This document shows, piece by piece, positions 54,186-64,000 of a stretch of DNA of 64,000 nt (positions are counted from its first letter, which is position 1; each line of letters opens with the position of its first letter). The notes below the pieces were generated by a model that searched no databases, was not told where the DNA came from, and saw only the letters and a program-made list of their open reading frames with translations. The position numbers were made by a program, and so were the translations under genes. The DNA comes from Spongilla lacustris (taxonomy: Eukaryota > Porifera > Demospongiae > Spongillida > Spongillidae), in contig OX442418.1 in assembly GCA_949361645.1 (NCBI GenBank), forward strand, positions 12,631,279-12,695,278, given 5' to 3'.

Positions 54186-54940
54186 TATTGTGTTGGTATT
54201 AGTAAGGCCGAGGGCAGAGCGCTGACGTCACTGTACAAGCTGAAATCGTAGTGGGGCCAAGCCCTCTCCAGCCACCCCCATCCCCTAGCTCCGGCCACTG
54301 GATTCACCCTCCTCAACCACACCCTCCTCTACCACACCCTCCTCTACCACACCCTCCTCTACCACACCCTCCTCTGCCACACCTTCCTCTACCACACCCT
54401 CCTCTGCCACACCCTCCTCTACCACACCCTCCTCTACCACACCCTCCTCTACCACACCCTCCTCTACTACACCCTCCTCTACCACACCCCTCTACCACAC
54501 ACCCTCTACCACACCCTCCCCTGCCACACCCACCTCTGCCACACCCACCTCTGCCACACCCACCTCTACCACACCCACCTCTACCACACCCACCTCTACC
54601 ACACCCTCCTCTGCCACACCCTCCCCTGCCACACCCTCACCCTCCTCTGCCACACCCTCCTCTGCCACACACCCCTCTACCACACCCACCTCTGCCACAC
54701 CCTCCTCTACCACACCCTCTACCACACCCACACCTCTGCCATGCCCATTCACCATAGGGCCCTGTTTGACTACTACTCAAGCAAGTACGATGATCATCCC
54801 GACATCCTTCATATTCTTAATTAATGGAAGTGGGCATAGCGCTGACGTCACTGCACAAGCTGAAATTATAAAGGGGGGGGGGGGGGGGGGGGGCAAGCTC
54901 CAGCCACCCCCTAGCTCCACCACTGATAAACTCGTTCCTT
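54186..54940. repeat. Pair of related short elements flanking a 15-bp minisatellite
   Basis: Copies at about 54208-54298 and 54837-54930 share AGCGCTGACGTCACTG, ACAAGCTGAAAT and CTCCAGCCACCCCC...CCCTAGCTCC, in the same orientation. Between them (54305-54745) are about 28 copies of ACCACACCCTCCTCT. The second copy carries a G run. Confidence 0.75.
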
Positions 54941-54967
54941 GGACCAGAACTTACATGTACATGTTGT

Positions 54968-55105
54968 GATGTGTGTGTGTGTGCATGTGCATGTGTGTGT
55001 GTGTGCGTGTGCATGTGTGTGTGCGTGTGCATGTGTGTGTGTGTGCATGTGTGTGTGTGCATGTGTGTGTGTGCATGTGTGTGTGTGCATGTGTGTGTGT
55101 GTGCC
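54968..55105. repeat. (GT)n with GCAT interruptions
   Basis: GTGTGTGCAT units of 10-18 bp. Confidence 0.93.
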
Positions 55106-55508
55106 TGCAAAAATGTGTCAGTGTGTGCACTTATTAATAGTTAGTACTCATTTCTGTCCCGTTTCCCCAGAGTGTAATTGCGATGGCGATGGACTGGTGA
55201 AGGATGTACAGCGAGCAATCAAGTCAGCAGGTGAACGTATACTGCGTGTGTTATTCTACGCTCAAAGACGAACAGTTCCGAATCATCGTAAACATACTAG
55301 TCTAAGTGGATAGGGGATGTCTAATCTCATGCCCAGACCATATATTTTTAAAAAGTTCCCATGGTAGCAATGATGAAATAAAAATATTAAATACAATATA
55401 GACTGGTCCTAACATATCCACGTGTTTGGGAATAGGGCTTTTCCCATATCACAAGCACAAATGGGTGCCCGAGTGTTATATGCGCTCCCAGACAGCCGAT
55501 AAAAATAA

Positions 55509-55829
55509 GTGAAACAAGAATTGTGGTCACCACAGACAGAGGCGCTGTTTGACATTCGCATAATTGATACTGACGCCCCATCATATAAGCATCATACTCC
55601 AGAGGCAGTCCGTGAAAGTGCAGCAAAAGAAAAGAAAAGGATTTATCAGAAAGCAGTTGAAGGTCGACGTGGTCAATTTACACCCTTTGTTGTTTCAGTT
55701 GTTGATGGACTCCTGCACAGAGAGGCAAACCATTTTATGAAGCGCATAGCTGCTAGCCTTGCAATGAAATGGGAGAAGTCGTACTCAGAAACAGTTTTGT
55801 TAGAACCAGGCTATCATTTGCATTCCTGA
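55509..55829 (+). pseudogene. Mobile-element ORF fragment (FDIRI...KEKKRIY type)
   Basis: Encodes TEALFDIRIIDTDAPSY, then AAKEKKRIYQKAVEGRRGQF, TPFVVSVVDGLLHREAN and FMKRIAASLAMKWEKSYSE, ending with a stop at 55829. Proteins with FDVRVFNPxAPS, EKEKKRxYxQR, VExGxFTPLVFS and a terminal YSxVVxxLR occur in high copy in sponges, corals and other invertebrates as the 3' part of retroelement ORFs. An upstream exon-like piece (ECNCDGDGLVKDVQRAI) at about 55171-55231 may belong to it. The spaced acidic residues could be a restriction-like nuclease core; that is inference. Partial, probably dead. Confidence 0.5.
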
Positions 55830-56187
55830 GATCTGCTAGCCTATTTTGAGCAACACAATGACATGTTAGCATGTTTTTAGTCCTATTTACTTTCACTGTC
55901 CCATTGTAATGATATGCAATCTTATTAATTTGTGTAATTTTGAAAAATATATATATATGATTGGATAAATGAACATACACAACATTATTAATAATCTACC
56001 AATTATGTCTTGGAATCCTCTGTTAAGGATTGCCCTGACATTTGCCCTAACAAGGGGTCAGTTTCAGCCTCCCATATAAAGCTGCAATGGCTATGGACTT
56101 TGGGCAGTTCTGACTTGTGGCCAATCTGAAAGCAAGCTGAGATAATGCCCACTTAGCCTCTGTACCCCAGCAACCAATCTAAACAGT

Positions 56188-56469
56188 CTACATGTCCGAG
56201 GCAAAGCATCTCGACAGCATAGCAGCGGCATTTGCTTTAACTAGGTTAAGATTTAGCCTGCCATAAAGGCTATTGAGGACAGCTGCCCTTGCCTTGTTGG
56301 AACTGGTTGCTAGGCGAGAGGCCAGACGCGTCAATGACTCCATGGCTTCAGCCCCCCAAGCACCATAAGCTTCAACAACCATGGGGACACAGACCTGCCC
56401 AAACTCCCTGCACTTTCCATCAATTGCCTCATGCTTCCTCAGCTCTGTAGCTCTGGCAGCTGCCAACAA
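56188..56469 (-). pseudogene. Second fragment of the same mobile-element family
   Basis: Minus-strand frame of 93 codons: RKHEAIDGKCREFGQVCVPM, VVEAYGAWGAEAMESLTRLA, SRLATS and LYGRLNLNLVKANAAAML. RKHHxNDGKC...GWVCVPLAVExxGxWG...LYGRLNxxLVR is the C-terminal signature of the family seen at 55509. Orientation is opposite to that fragment, so they are separate insertions or a rearranged copy. Confidence 0.5.
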
Positions 56470-56877
56470 AATGTTTAATAATTAATTAATTAAAATGTTT
56501 AATTAATAATTATTGTCCATTATTGCTGCAAATGTTTTATTACTATCATTGTAATTATTAATTTTTGTAGACAAGGATTACGGAAATAATATTCAGGCAA
56601 GGTAGATTTGTAATATTAAATTAATGTATGATAATTTCCGTAATCCCTTGTTTCCTCACTGTTTACTCAATTGCTGTCTTCAATGCCCCTTAACCGGCTA
56701 ACCTTTCCGTACCCGTACATATATATATAATTACAATAATATATACAATGTATTTCAGAGCAGTTAATTAACTGCGTGGCCCGTGTATATACATTGTATA
56801 TCACGGGTGAGCCCCACCCCTCTCCGCACACCACGCATAAGCGAATTTCGAAGTCACGCGTGTGTCGGATATTAGGC
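56470..56877. promoter_or_regulatory. Upstream region of CPVL
   Basis: AT-rich sequence with an inverted ATAATTTCCGTAATCC / GGATTACGGAAATAAT pair (56573-56646). A (TA)n-rich segment near 56718-56745 may supply a promoter. No exon is seen. Confidence 0.35.
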
Positions 56878-58072
56878 ATGGCTGGCTTTAGCTTCGTCTT
56901 TTTGCTATGCGGGCTAATCCCAGCCGTTCTTTGTGGGCTGTTTGCACCAAAGCAACGAGCCCACTATGACCCGGAGCTTGATAAGTTTTCTGCCGGCCCC
57001 GGCGACCCTCTGTTTCTTACTTCGTATATCGAGCAGGGTCAAATAGCACAAGGTGAGTTGGATGCAGAAACGAGTTTGTTTTATAACTACTAGGCTTGTC
57101 GAGTTTGAAATACTAATTGGGCATATTCCATATGTACCAAGTATGTGTTCTGCTGAATAGTTAGGCCTAGGCTATATATATATATATGTAGGTCCTATGA
57201 TGAGCAGGTCTTGCAGATTAACATTTATTACGGTTCTTGCTAAAGAGCACCAGTTTAATATATCTGCGCTGAATTGGTGTTTTTAAATTGAAAAGCTGCA
57301 GTCTGGTTGGAAAGTAACTGTCATTGCACCGCCCGGCTACATACTTTTTATCTCCGCACTTTTACAGCACGCCAGCTGAGCCAAGTCCACGGCATTCTTG
57401 GCATCACGAGCTACAGCGGTGAGTGATGTCGGGACCTTCCTTCCTTCACATATAATCACATATAATCTCCCCCCCGCGCCATTTTAACGCTGTCTTGTTT
57501 TGTCTTTCCTATGCTACAGGATTCCTTACCGTAGATGAAACATTTAACAGCAATATGTTTTTCTGGTTTTTCCCAGCCCAGGCAAGTTTGTGTGTTCCAT
57601 ATTATTATAGAGTAGTTAACATATAAAATGTTATTTCTTTTTTAGAATGCATCTCAGTCTGCACCACTGTTGCTATGGCTACAAGGGGGTCCAGGGGGCT
57701 CCTCCTTGTTCGGCCTTTTTGTTGAGAACGGACCGCTGTATGTGGACGAGAATGCCCAAGGTATTGATGGGGCGACGGGATTTTAATTTGCACATGAGGT
57801 TGTCCTGATCACCTTTTTAATTCTCATATGCATCCGATGTCATCAAATGATGCATCTGTCCTTCGTCCCATATGACTGTACTGGTCCCTCCCCTCCCCCC
57901 CCCGCCTCACATGACTTGTCACATGACCGCTTCTGTGATGTCCCAGTACACCCTCGCAGCATCACATGGAACAAAGACTACCACATGTTGTACATTGATA
58001 ATCCAGTGAGTGTCAAAGGGAATATGCGACCTTGTGATGGCAGTATTGTGTGTATGCGTGTGTGTGTGTGTA

Positions 58073-58143
<71 letters not shown>

Positions 58144-61100
58144 GTGTGTGTGTGTGTGTGTGGTGTGTATGTGTGGTCTGTGTCTGTACGTGTGTGTGTG
58201 TGTGCATGTGTGTGTGTGTGTGTGTGCTTCAATCTTGCACTTTTAAGGTGGGCACTGGATTCAGTTTTACAAGTAGCCCAGGAGGATATTCAACCAATGA
58301 GGAACAGGTGGCTGACAACCTATACAGGTAAGGTGTGGGGGGAGAAAAGTGAGAGAGTCCAACGGATGCCAATTGTCCTTTTCTCTACTCAGTGCACTGA
58401 CACAGTTCTTCACTTTGTTTTATGATTACCAGAAAAATGACTTCTACATCACTGGAGAGGTTAGTAGGAGGTCTGCTTTAACACCTGCCATATAAGGAGG
58501 TGGTATGGTCCCCAGTCCTATGCAGGCAAGTACATACCTGCCATTGGGTTCAAGATCCACACGATGAACTCCCAGAGTCCCAAGGTCCCCATAAATATGG
58601 TTGGACTGGCCATAGGAGATGGGTTATGTGATCCAGTCAATGTGAGTACCATACCATACATGGTCATGACCCAGTCAATGTGAGTACTACACCATACATG
58701 GTCATGACCCAGTCAATGTAGTGAGCCACACCATACATGGCTGTGACCCAGTCTATTAATACTGTGAGTATTGCACCATAACTGGTTGTGGGTCATCATG
58801 AATACCATACCTATAATAGTTCTATGGTTTAGGTGCGATTTTCAAGAGCAGTTCAATCTGCGATATTTAGAGGTTGAAATTGCACTGTATATATGAAGCA
58901 CACGTTGTGATAGAGCTCTGTGTATATTGTTCTCCATATTGGTGCACGGAAGTACATCCTAAGCACAAGTGCTGCATTTCTGCCGTGCATGTGAGATCTT
59001 ACTGAGCCAAAGTTAAGGTGCACTTTTAAGCAGGGGCTGCATGCCGGCAACTTAAGGGACATAGCAAGCCTTTTAACCCTTAATTCCCCAGGTCCTAGTC
59101 CTACGCGTAGGACCAGTATTTGAAAATTCAAATGCAGGTTTTTGGCATCCATTTCTCTACTATTATTTGATGTGTCTATCGTGCTAAATTTACCAATTGT
59201 CAGTCTATTTTTTTAAAATCACACCCTTGGTTACACGATGCAAATAAACAGATATGGTTCTTAAAAATGCATTATGTAGAGAATTTAATTGTCACAGAAA
59301 AAAGTACGACATGTACAACTTTATTTGAATGTTTTTTGAAGCATGATGTGTGTGCTACTTTACAAATTCTATGGCAGGGTTTTAACTCTAATCAGTTTTG
59401 CCATTTTTACTGAAAACACACTGTACGTTTTCAAGATTTCATCCATTCACTTGGCTATTCCAGAAACATGTGACTGACAATTACCTATCGTTCATACGCT
59501 TGTGGAGCTATCAAATCCCAATTCTACAATGTACTTTTTTATTTGCTGAGTGCAAAAGACCTGTCTTACTACCCCCTTCTTTTAACATGTTGTTCTGATC
59601 TACATTACTTGTTAGTACTTGAAGTTGCTTTGTGATTTACCAAAAAAATACATCTTTAAGCAATGCAGTATTGACTGTATTCGACAATCTTTGAAGAATT
59701 GCAAGGAAGTACCAGTATTTTCAGAATTGATAACCATTTCTACAGTACAATGAGATTTTGGTTTGTTCTCCGTTCATATGAGTTTGCTAAAAATTGATTT
59801 TAACTTGCGTTCTACGCGTAGGACGACGGGGGATTAAAGGTGAAGATTAGAACTCTACTCTCTGCTTTTAGGCACCCATATATGGGACAGTTTAATTCCA
59901 TGAAAATGTCGTATCGCATATATGATGTTCTAAAAGTCCTTTGCGTTTGAATCATTGTAACTCCCGAGCAATTAACACTATCGACTTCCTATTTTGAGCA
60001 CTTCATACTACACCACATTTCTCTGTGGTAAGATACATTTAGGAGTCTTGCACTAGCTCCGTGCCAGTATTGCAACGTTCGATACCACACCGGGTTCAAA
60101 CCCGCCATTACTTTCAGTAGGAGCAATCAAATCACGTAAGATTCGGTTTGTAGGTAGAGTGGTCCTTTACCTATCGATTTGCCTTGTTCGTTAATTTTTA
60201 TGTCATCCATTACGGAGATACAGTTGAACAAACTGTGGGGCAGTTTTCCTGCTCGATTCGCGCCAAAGATTTGGACAAATTGCACCCCGCTAAATGTATG
60301 GGGCAGCAGTGATTATACGATTGGCACGAATCAAGCAGGAATACTTTTGTTCAACTGTATCTTTGTAATGGATGGCATAAGAATTAATAAACAAAACAAA
60401 TTGATAGGTAAAGGACCGCTCTACCTACAGACCGAATTGATTATCTTCAGGATACTTCAGGATGCACGACTTCAAAGGAGCATGTATGACATCTTGAATT
60501 CATGGGTCGTGTTTTCATGGTGATACTCTTTGTGGACATGTGGACATCGATAGCCGCTATTATTTTCACTTTCTGTATGCAGATGTTTGGTGGCTACGCT
60601 GAACTTGTGTATCAGTTTGGAATGGCAGATGAAATCCAGAGGGACTACATCCAGAAGGCTTCAGACCAGGCTGTGCAGTTGATCACCCAGGGCGACTTCT
60701 TGGGAGCATTTAAGGTTTGTGGTTGCGGGTAAGAAGGGGGAAATATTTGGGCTGGGTAGGGGGTGATGAGGTTGTTCACTGTTTTTTGGTATGTCCAGGA
60801 AGGCTTTCTGAGGTCCTGCAAGGGAGGTGTGGAGGGATATATGAGCTTCAGTGGCCGAGAGTCATCTGGTTATAATGTTCCCCTCGTTATAATTAATGTT
60901 CCCCTGGTTATAATTAATGTCCCAGGCTGTGTTCCCCTGGTTATAATCTTCTCCTTATTATATTGTTTACCATGCTCCCCTGGTTACCATGCTCCCCTGG
61001 TTACCATGCTCCCCTGGTTACCATGCTCCCCTGGTTACCATGCTCCCCTGGTTGTAATGTTCCACTCTCTCTTTCACAATATACAGGTATTTGACATGCT

Positions 61101-63696
61101 GATGAATGGGGACATCTATCCCTACCCCACCTATTTCTACAACATCACTGGATGCACAGACTACTACAACATTCTCAATTGCAATGTGAGTGAGCTCCAC
61201 CTTTACAAATGGGAGCTCTTAATCTTTATACTTAATTAAGGATGGAAATCCTGAATTAAGGATGACTTTACGCCGCTCGTATCAACTTCAATTTGCATCA
61301 TTTTGGACATTTTGGAGGATACTAATATTAAGCTTCTATAGTCTTTCGTCTAAACAGTGCTATCTAATTAGTTGTGATATTTATTCCATAGCAAAACCAC
61401 TGTTTAGGTTTTGTTGCGAACAAACGTTGAAACATAGCCTAAACAGTGGTTTTGCTTTGGAATGAAAAAAACATATCACCACTAATTAGATAGCACTGTT
61501 TAGACGAAGGCCTATATCCCCCAAAATATCCATCACAACGCGAATTGAAGTTGATACGAGCAGCGTAAAGGTCATCCTTAATTCAGGATTTCCATCCTAA
61601 ATTAAGGATGGAAATAGATTAAAAGATTAAATTTATGTAACTTGTGTGTTGTCCCTTTGCCATTCAGGAGCCAGCCGCCTATGACTACTACGTCCCATTT
61701 GTGAACAAGACTGAGACACGCTTTGCCATTCACGTAGGCAACCTCAGCTATGGGGCACAGTCCGTGCAAGTGGAGATGTCCCTGCTTAATGTGAGGATGG
61801 TAGTGATGCAAGGGTGGAGTGCCTTGTGACTAGCAGGGTAAAATCAGTAATATTATTTGACAGTAAACCCCAGTAATCTCCTGTAATCCTTTAGAAAGTA
61901 CCCTTTTTTTTTTTTGTGTTGGTCACATTATCTTGGCAGCAAGTATCCATTTACTTCAAAACAGCATTTCTCAGGCATGTTCCAAACCATTTAAAATGAA
62001 GCATTAAGTTACAGCTCTGTACCTTTTTGGTAAACTATTTAGGCAGGAATAGGCTATCAGTGTATCAATCTTTTCGTGTGATGCTTTGGGGGCCCCACAG
62101 AATGTCTATCAAACCTTAGGTTAACTGCCAAATTAGCTTTATTGGAACAGAGGATCTGAAGTAGTAGAAGACTAGAGGTAGGGGTTTGAACCTCATTCTT
62201 TTCTGAATGAGGTATGTATCAGTACACAAAGAAGAATGAGGTTAAAGTTCAAATGGACTCCCCCCCCCCCCCCTTCCCCGTTCCATTAAAGTCAACCCGT
62301 TCTAATTTGGCAGTTTACTTTACAAATTTGCTGTGATCATTAAACAGAAGATGTATGGCAAAACTCATAATGGTTTGTGTCACTAGCATATGTGCCAGTG
62401 GAATAATATCACCCTAGCCTCGTCCCCAGGCCATATTTCTAAAGTTAACGCGGGGGGGGGGGGATAGGGCCTGGTATCGATGCACAAGGTCTTTGCGCAC
62501 ATGCCCTAGCCATTACTATCGCATACTGTTGTAATTTTTGTTTGTAAACCTTTCCATACACCATCTCGTTCTCAGCGTAAACTCTTCCTCATCCCAGACG
62601 TCACATATGTAGAGTTTCGTACTTCGAGTCTCTAATCAACTTACTACCCTTGCTCCTTGGACCAAGTTCTTACCTCTACGATTGGTACATGTAGGCTGGC
62701 CACCTCACGCTACTTGCCATCTTTAGCCAACATCAAAGGTTTTCCAAGTGTAGGGTAGTTCCAATGAGTGCGCACCACTAGAGTACAACTCAACAAGTAG
62801 GTTGTCAGCATTGTGGCTTCGGCTAAAGATGGCAAGTAGTGTGAGGTGGCCAGCCTACACGTACCAATCATAGAGGTAAGAACTTGGTCCAAGGAGCAAG
62901 GGTAGTAAGTTGATTAGAGACTCGAAGTGCGAAACTCTACATATATGACGGTCTGGGATGAGGAAGAATTTACGCTGAGAACGAGATTGTGTATGGAAAG
63001 GTTTACAAACAAAAATTACAACAGTATGCGATTACCAAGCGTATTGGTAATGGCTAGCGCATGCGCATAAAGACCTTGTTCATTGCTACCTGGCCCTATT
63101 TCTCTCTCTCCCCCCCCCCCCCCCGTAAAAATAGGGCCTGGGGACAAGGCTAATATCACCCATAACCTTCCCTCCCTTTTTAGGATATCATGGACACTGT
63201 AGCGCCATGGCTCTCCACCCTGATGGACAACTATAAGGCCAGTGGTTTTTTTAATATGGCCGACGCTTTAAGCTGACTAACTTGCCTTGCTGTTGCTAGG
63301 TGATGATCTATAATGGACAGCTGGACATCATTGTCGGAGCACCGCTCTCAGAGCGCTTCCTGACGGTGCTCCCTTGGTCTGGCCAGTCTGACTACCTTGT
63401 GGCCAATAGGACCATATGGAAGATCAGTCCCTCAGACACAGAGGTGGCTGGCTACATCAGACAAGTTGGCAAGTTTTGGCAGGTATAGGAAATTGAAGGG
63501 CTAGAAAATTTATTTATTTTTGCAACTTCAATGACTTTTTTTTTGCAACTTCGATTACTTTTTTTTTTTTTTTTGCAACTTCAATGAACTATCATCCTTC
63601 TCTTCTCAGGTTGTGGTTCTAGGGGCAGGTCACATCCTGCCCTATGACCAACCAGAGAGAGGGCTCAACCTGATCCAGAACTTTGTCAACTCGTAG
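56878..63696 (+). CDS. CPVL: CPVL-type serine carboxypeptidase, complete
   Basis: S10-family serine carboxypeptidase that removes C-terminal residues from peptides in the secretory or lysosomal route. Fourteen exons join in phase into about 470 codons, like human CPVL (476): 56878-57052, 57368-57418, 57520-57581, 57646-57760, 57947-58005, 58248-58327, 58393-58459, 58516-58641, 60583-60714, 61087-61185, 61668-61790, 63184-63237, 63300-63482, 63610-63696. A signal peptide (FSFVFLLCGLIPAVLCGLF) starts it. The oxyanion-hole loop is WLQGGPGGSS. The nucleophile motif GESYAG is split between exons 7 and 8. The Asp lies in NGQLDIIV and the His in GAGHILPYDQP, so the triad is complete. NMTG-like N-glycosylation sites (NITG, NKT, NLS) fit a secreted protein. 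Introns 3 and 12 use GC donors (57582, 63238). Confidence 0.95.
58050..58228. repeat. (GT)n microsatellite ending near a CPVL acceptor
   Basis: GT tract with GCGT interruptions fills most of CPVL intron 5, about 20 bp before the acceptor at 58246-58247. Confidence 0.93.
58630..58755. repeat. 38-bp repeat duplicating the CPVL exon 8 donor
   Basis: Exon 8 ends GATCCAGTCAAT|GTGAGTAC (58641/58642). CCCAGTCAATGTGAGTACTA and CCCAGTCAATGTAGTGAG follow at about 39-bp spacing with ACCATACATGGTCATGA between them. The first extra copy has an intact GTGAGT. Confidence 0.88.
58860..60120. other. CPVL intron 8, no further feature
   Basis: Long AT-rich intron sequence. CCTACGCGTAGGAC (59100) and TTCTACGCGTAGGACGA (59811) form a repeated CTACGCGTAG palindrome bracketing about 700 bp, possibly another inserted element. 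No exon is seen. Confidence 0.4.
60141..60438. mobile_element. Inverted-repeat element of about 300 bp in CPVL intron 8
   Basis: ATTCGGTTTGTAGGTAGAG and TTTACCTATCGATTTG at the left pair with CAAATTGATAGGTAAAGGAC and CTACCTACAGACCGAAT at the right. GATACAGTTGAACAAA pairs with TTTGTTCAACTGTATC nearer the centre. Complementarity (about 85-90 percent by eye) runs almost to the middle. Confidence 0.75.
60875..61060. repeat. CCCCTGGTTACCATGCT and CCCCTGGTTATAATTAATGT repeats
   Basis: About three TTATAATTAATGTTCCCCTG-type units followed by five 17-bp GTTACCATGCTCCCCTG units in CPVL intron 9. Confidence 0.85.
61218..61630. mobile_element. 413-bp foldback element in CPVL intron 10
   Basis: Arms share AGGATGGAAATCCTGAATTA, GCTCGTATCAACTTCAATT, TCGTCTAAACAGTGCTATCT and CAAAACCACTGTTTAGG in inverted orientation around a loop near 61405-61425. 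Non-coding. It begins about 30 bp after the donor and ends about 35 bp before the next acceptor, so it makes up most of the intron. Confidence 0.8.
62110..62330. repeat. Small inverted repeat
   Basis: TTAACTGCCAAATTAG near 62120 pairs with CTAATTTGGCAGTTTA near 62302. GAACCTCATTC and GAATGAGGT pairs lie inside. Possibly a degraded MITE. Confidence 0.55.
62415..63151. mobile_element. 737-bp foldback element with 10-bp target duplication
   Basis: Arms about 62415-62733 and 62818-63151 are inverted copies, about 90 percent identical by eye (CTCCTTGGACCAAGTTCTTA, TTTGTAAACCTTTCCATACA and others). The ends are TAGCCTCGTCCCCAGGCC and its near complement. AATATCACCC flanks both sides (62405-62414 and 63152-63161). 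No transposase. It lies in CPVL intron 11, about 30 bp before the acceptor. A 9-10 bp duplication is typical of Mutator-like transposition; assignment is inference. Confidence 0.85.
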
Positions 63697-64000
63697 TTAT
63701 GGCCATAGAGCGTATATATGAACTATAGTTGTGTGGTGTAGGTCGGTGCATCTTGTGTAAGTTTGTACATAGCAGTTTGTTGTCTTTTCGGGAGTTGCTA
63801 ACACTCCCATATAGGATTTGACCCCATTTATGAATCTTCTCCTCCCGCATAACTCCGGGTACGTAGGAACACTTAAATAATACAAATTGCAGATAAACAC
63901 ACACACACGTACGTACGTACGTACGCGCATAAAAAGGGCTGGTTAATAACCCGTCTTGACGTAATGTTTCTTATATACATTACGTCATGGCACCGTGCCT

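Noticed and set aside
60800..60880. Possible extra CPVL exon reading EGFLRSCKGGVEGYMSFSGRE
   Set aside because: Exons 9 and 10 join directly in phase and match the human protein without it; the stretch has no homologous segment.
63900..63995. ACGTAATG ... CATTACGT inverted repeat after CPVL as a terminator
   Set aside because: Eukaryotic genes do not end at such hairpins, and the pairing is short. It may be the edge of another element cut by the window end.

Overview
This is eukaryotic, clearly metazoan DNA: intron-rich genes, head-to-head gene pairs, and introns packed with micro- and minisatellites. The gene set (animal-type chitin synthase, TEX10, CFAP221, TAF6, HROB, class X myosin, CPVL) fits a marine invertebrate. 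A sponge or another early-branching animal is my best guess, because of gene content, compact spacing and mobile-element ORF types. That placement is inference, not proof. Two runs of exactly 200 N (3240-3439 and 39674-39873) are scaffold gaps. I found no tRNA, rRNA, CRISPR array or prokaryotic feature.

Layout. 1-1978: internal part of a chitin synthase on the minus strand, with a mariner-like MITE in the next upstream intron. 4084-11560: TEX10 (minus), whose last intron is almost entirely a 39-bp minisatellite. 11812-17690: CFAP221 (minus), a ciliary central-apparatus protein. 17769-19670: intronless TAF6 (plus), sharing a 78-bp intergenic stretch with CFAP221. 19979-24025: HROB (minus), with a coding minisatellite. 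24225-39342: motor, IQ neck and start of the helical tail of myosin X (plus), cut off by the second N gap. 39874-47048: no convincing gene; repeats, hairpin elements and a frame-broken fragment. 47049-52710: a complete Ty3/gypsy-type LTR retrotransposon with identical 101-bp LTRs and one uninterrupted 1772-codon gag-pol ORF. 52711-56877: repeats and mobile-element ORF fragments. 56878-63696: complete 14-exon CPVL serine carboxypeptidase (plus), whose introns carry three or more inverted-repeat elements.

The genes do not form a pathway. They are housekeeping or structural genes: ribosome maturation (TEX10), transcription initiation (TAF6), recombination (HROB), cilia (CFAP221), filopodia (myosin X), lysosomal or secretory proteolysis (CPVL) and chitin synthesis.

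The most unusual property is in the introns. At several independent introns (chitin synthase, TEX10, myosin X twice, CPVL) a tandem repeat begins at or spans the splice junction, so copies of the 5' or 3' splice site are repeated in series. Other introns have satellites abutting the acceptor. Four introns are best explained by GC-AG splicing. At least four large foldback (palindromic) elements occur, one with a 10-bp target-site duplication.
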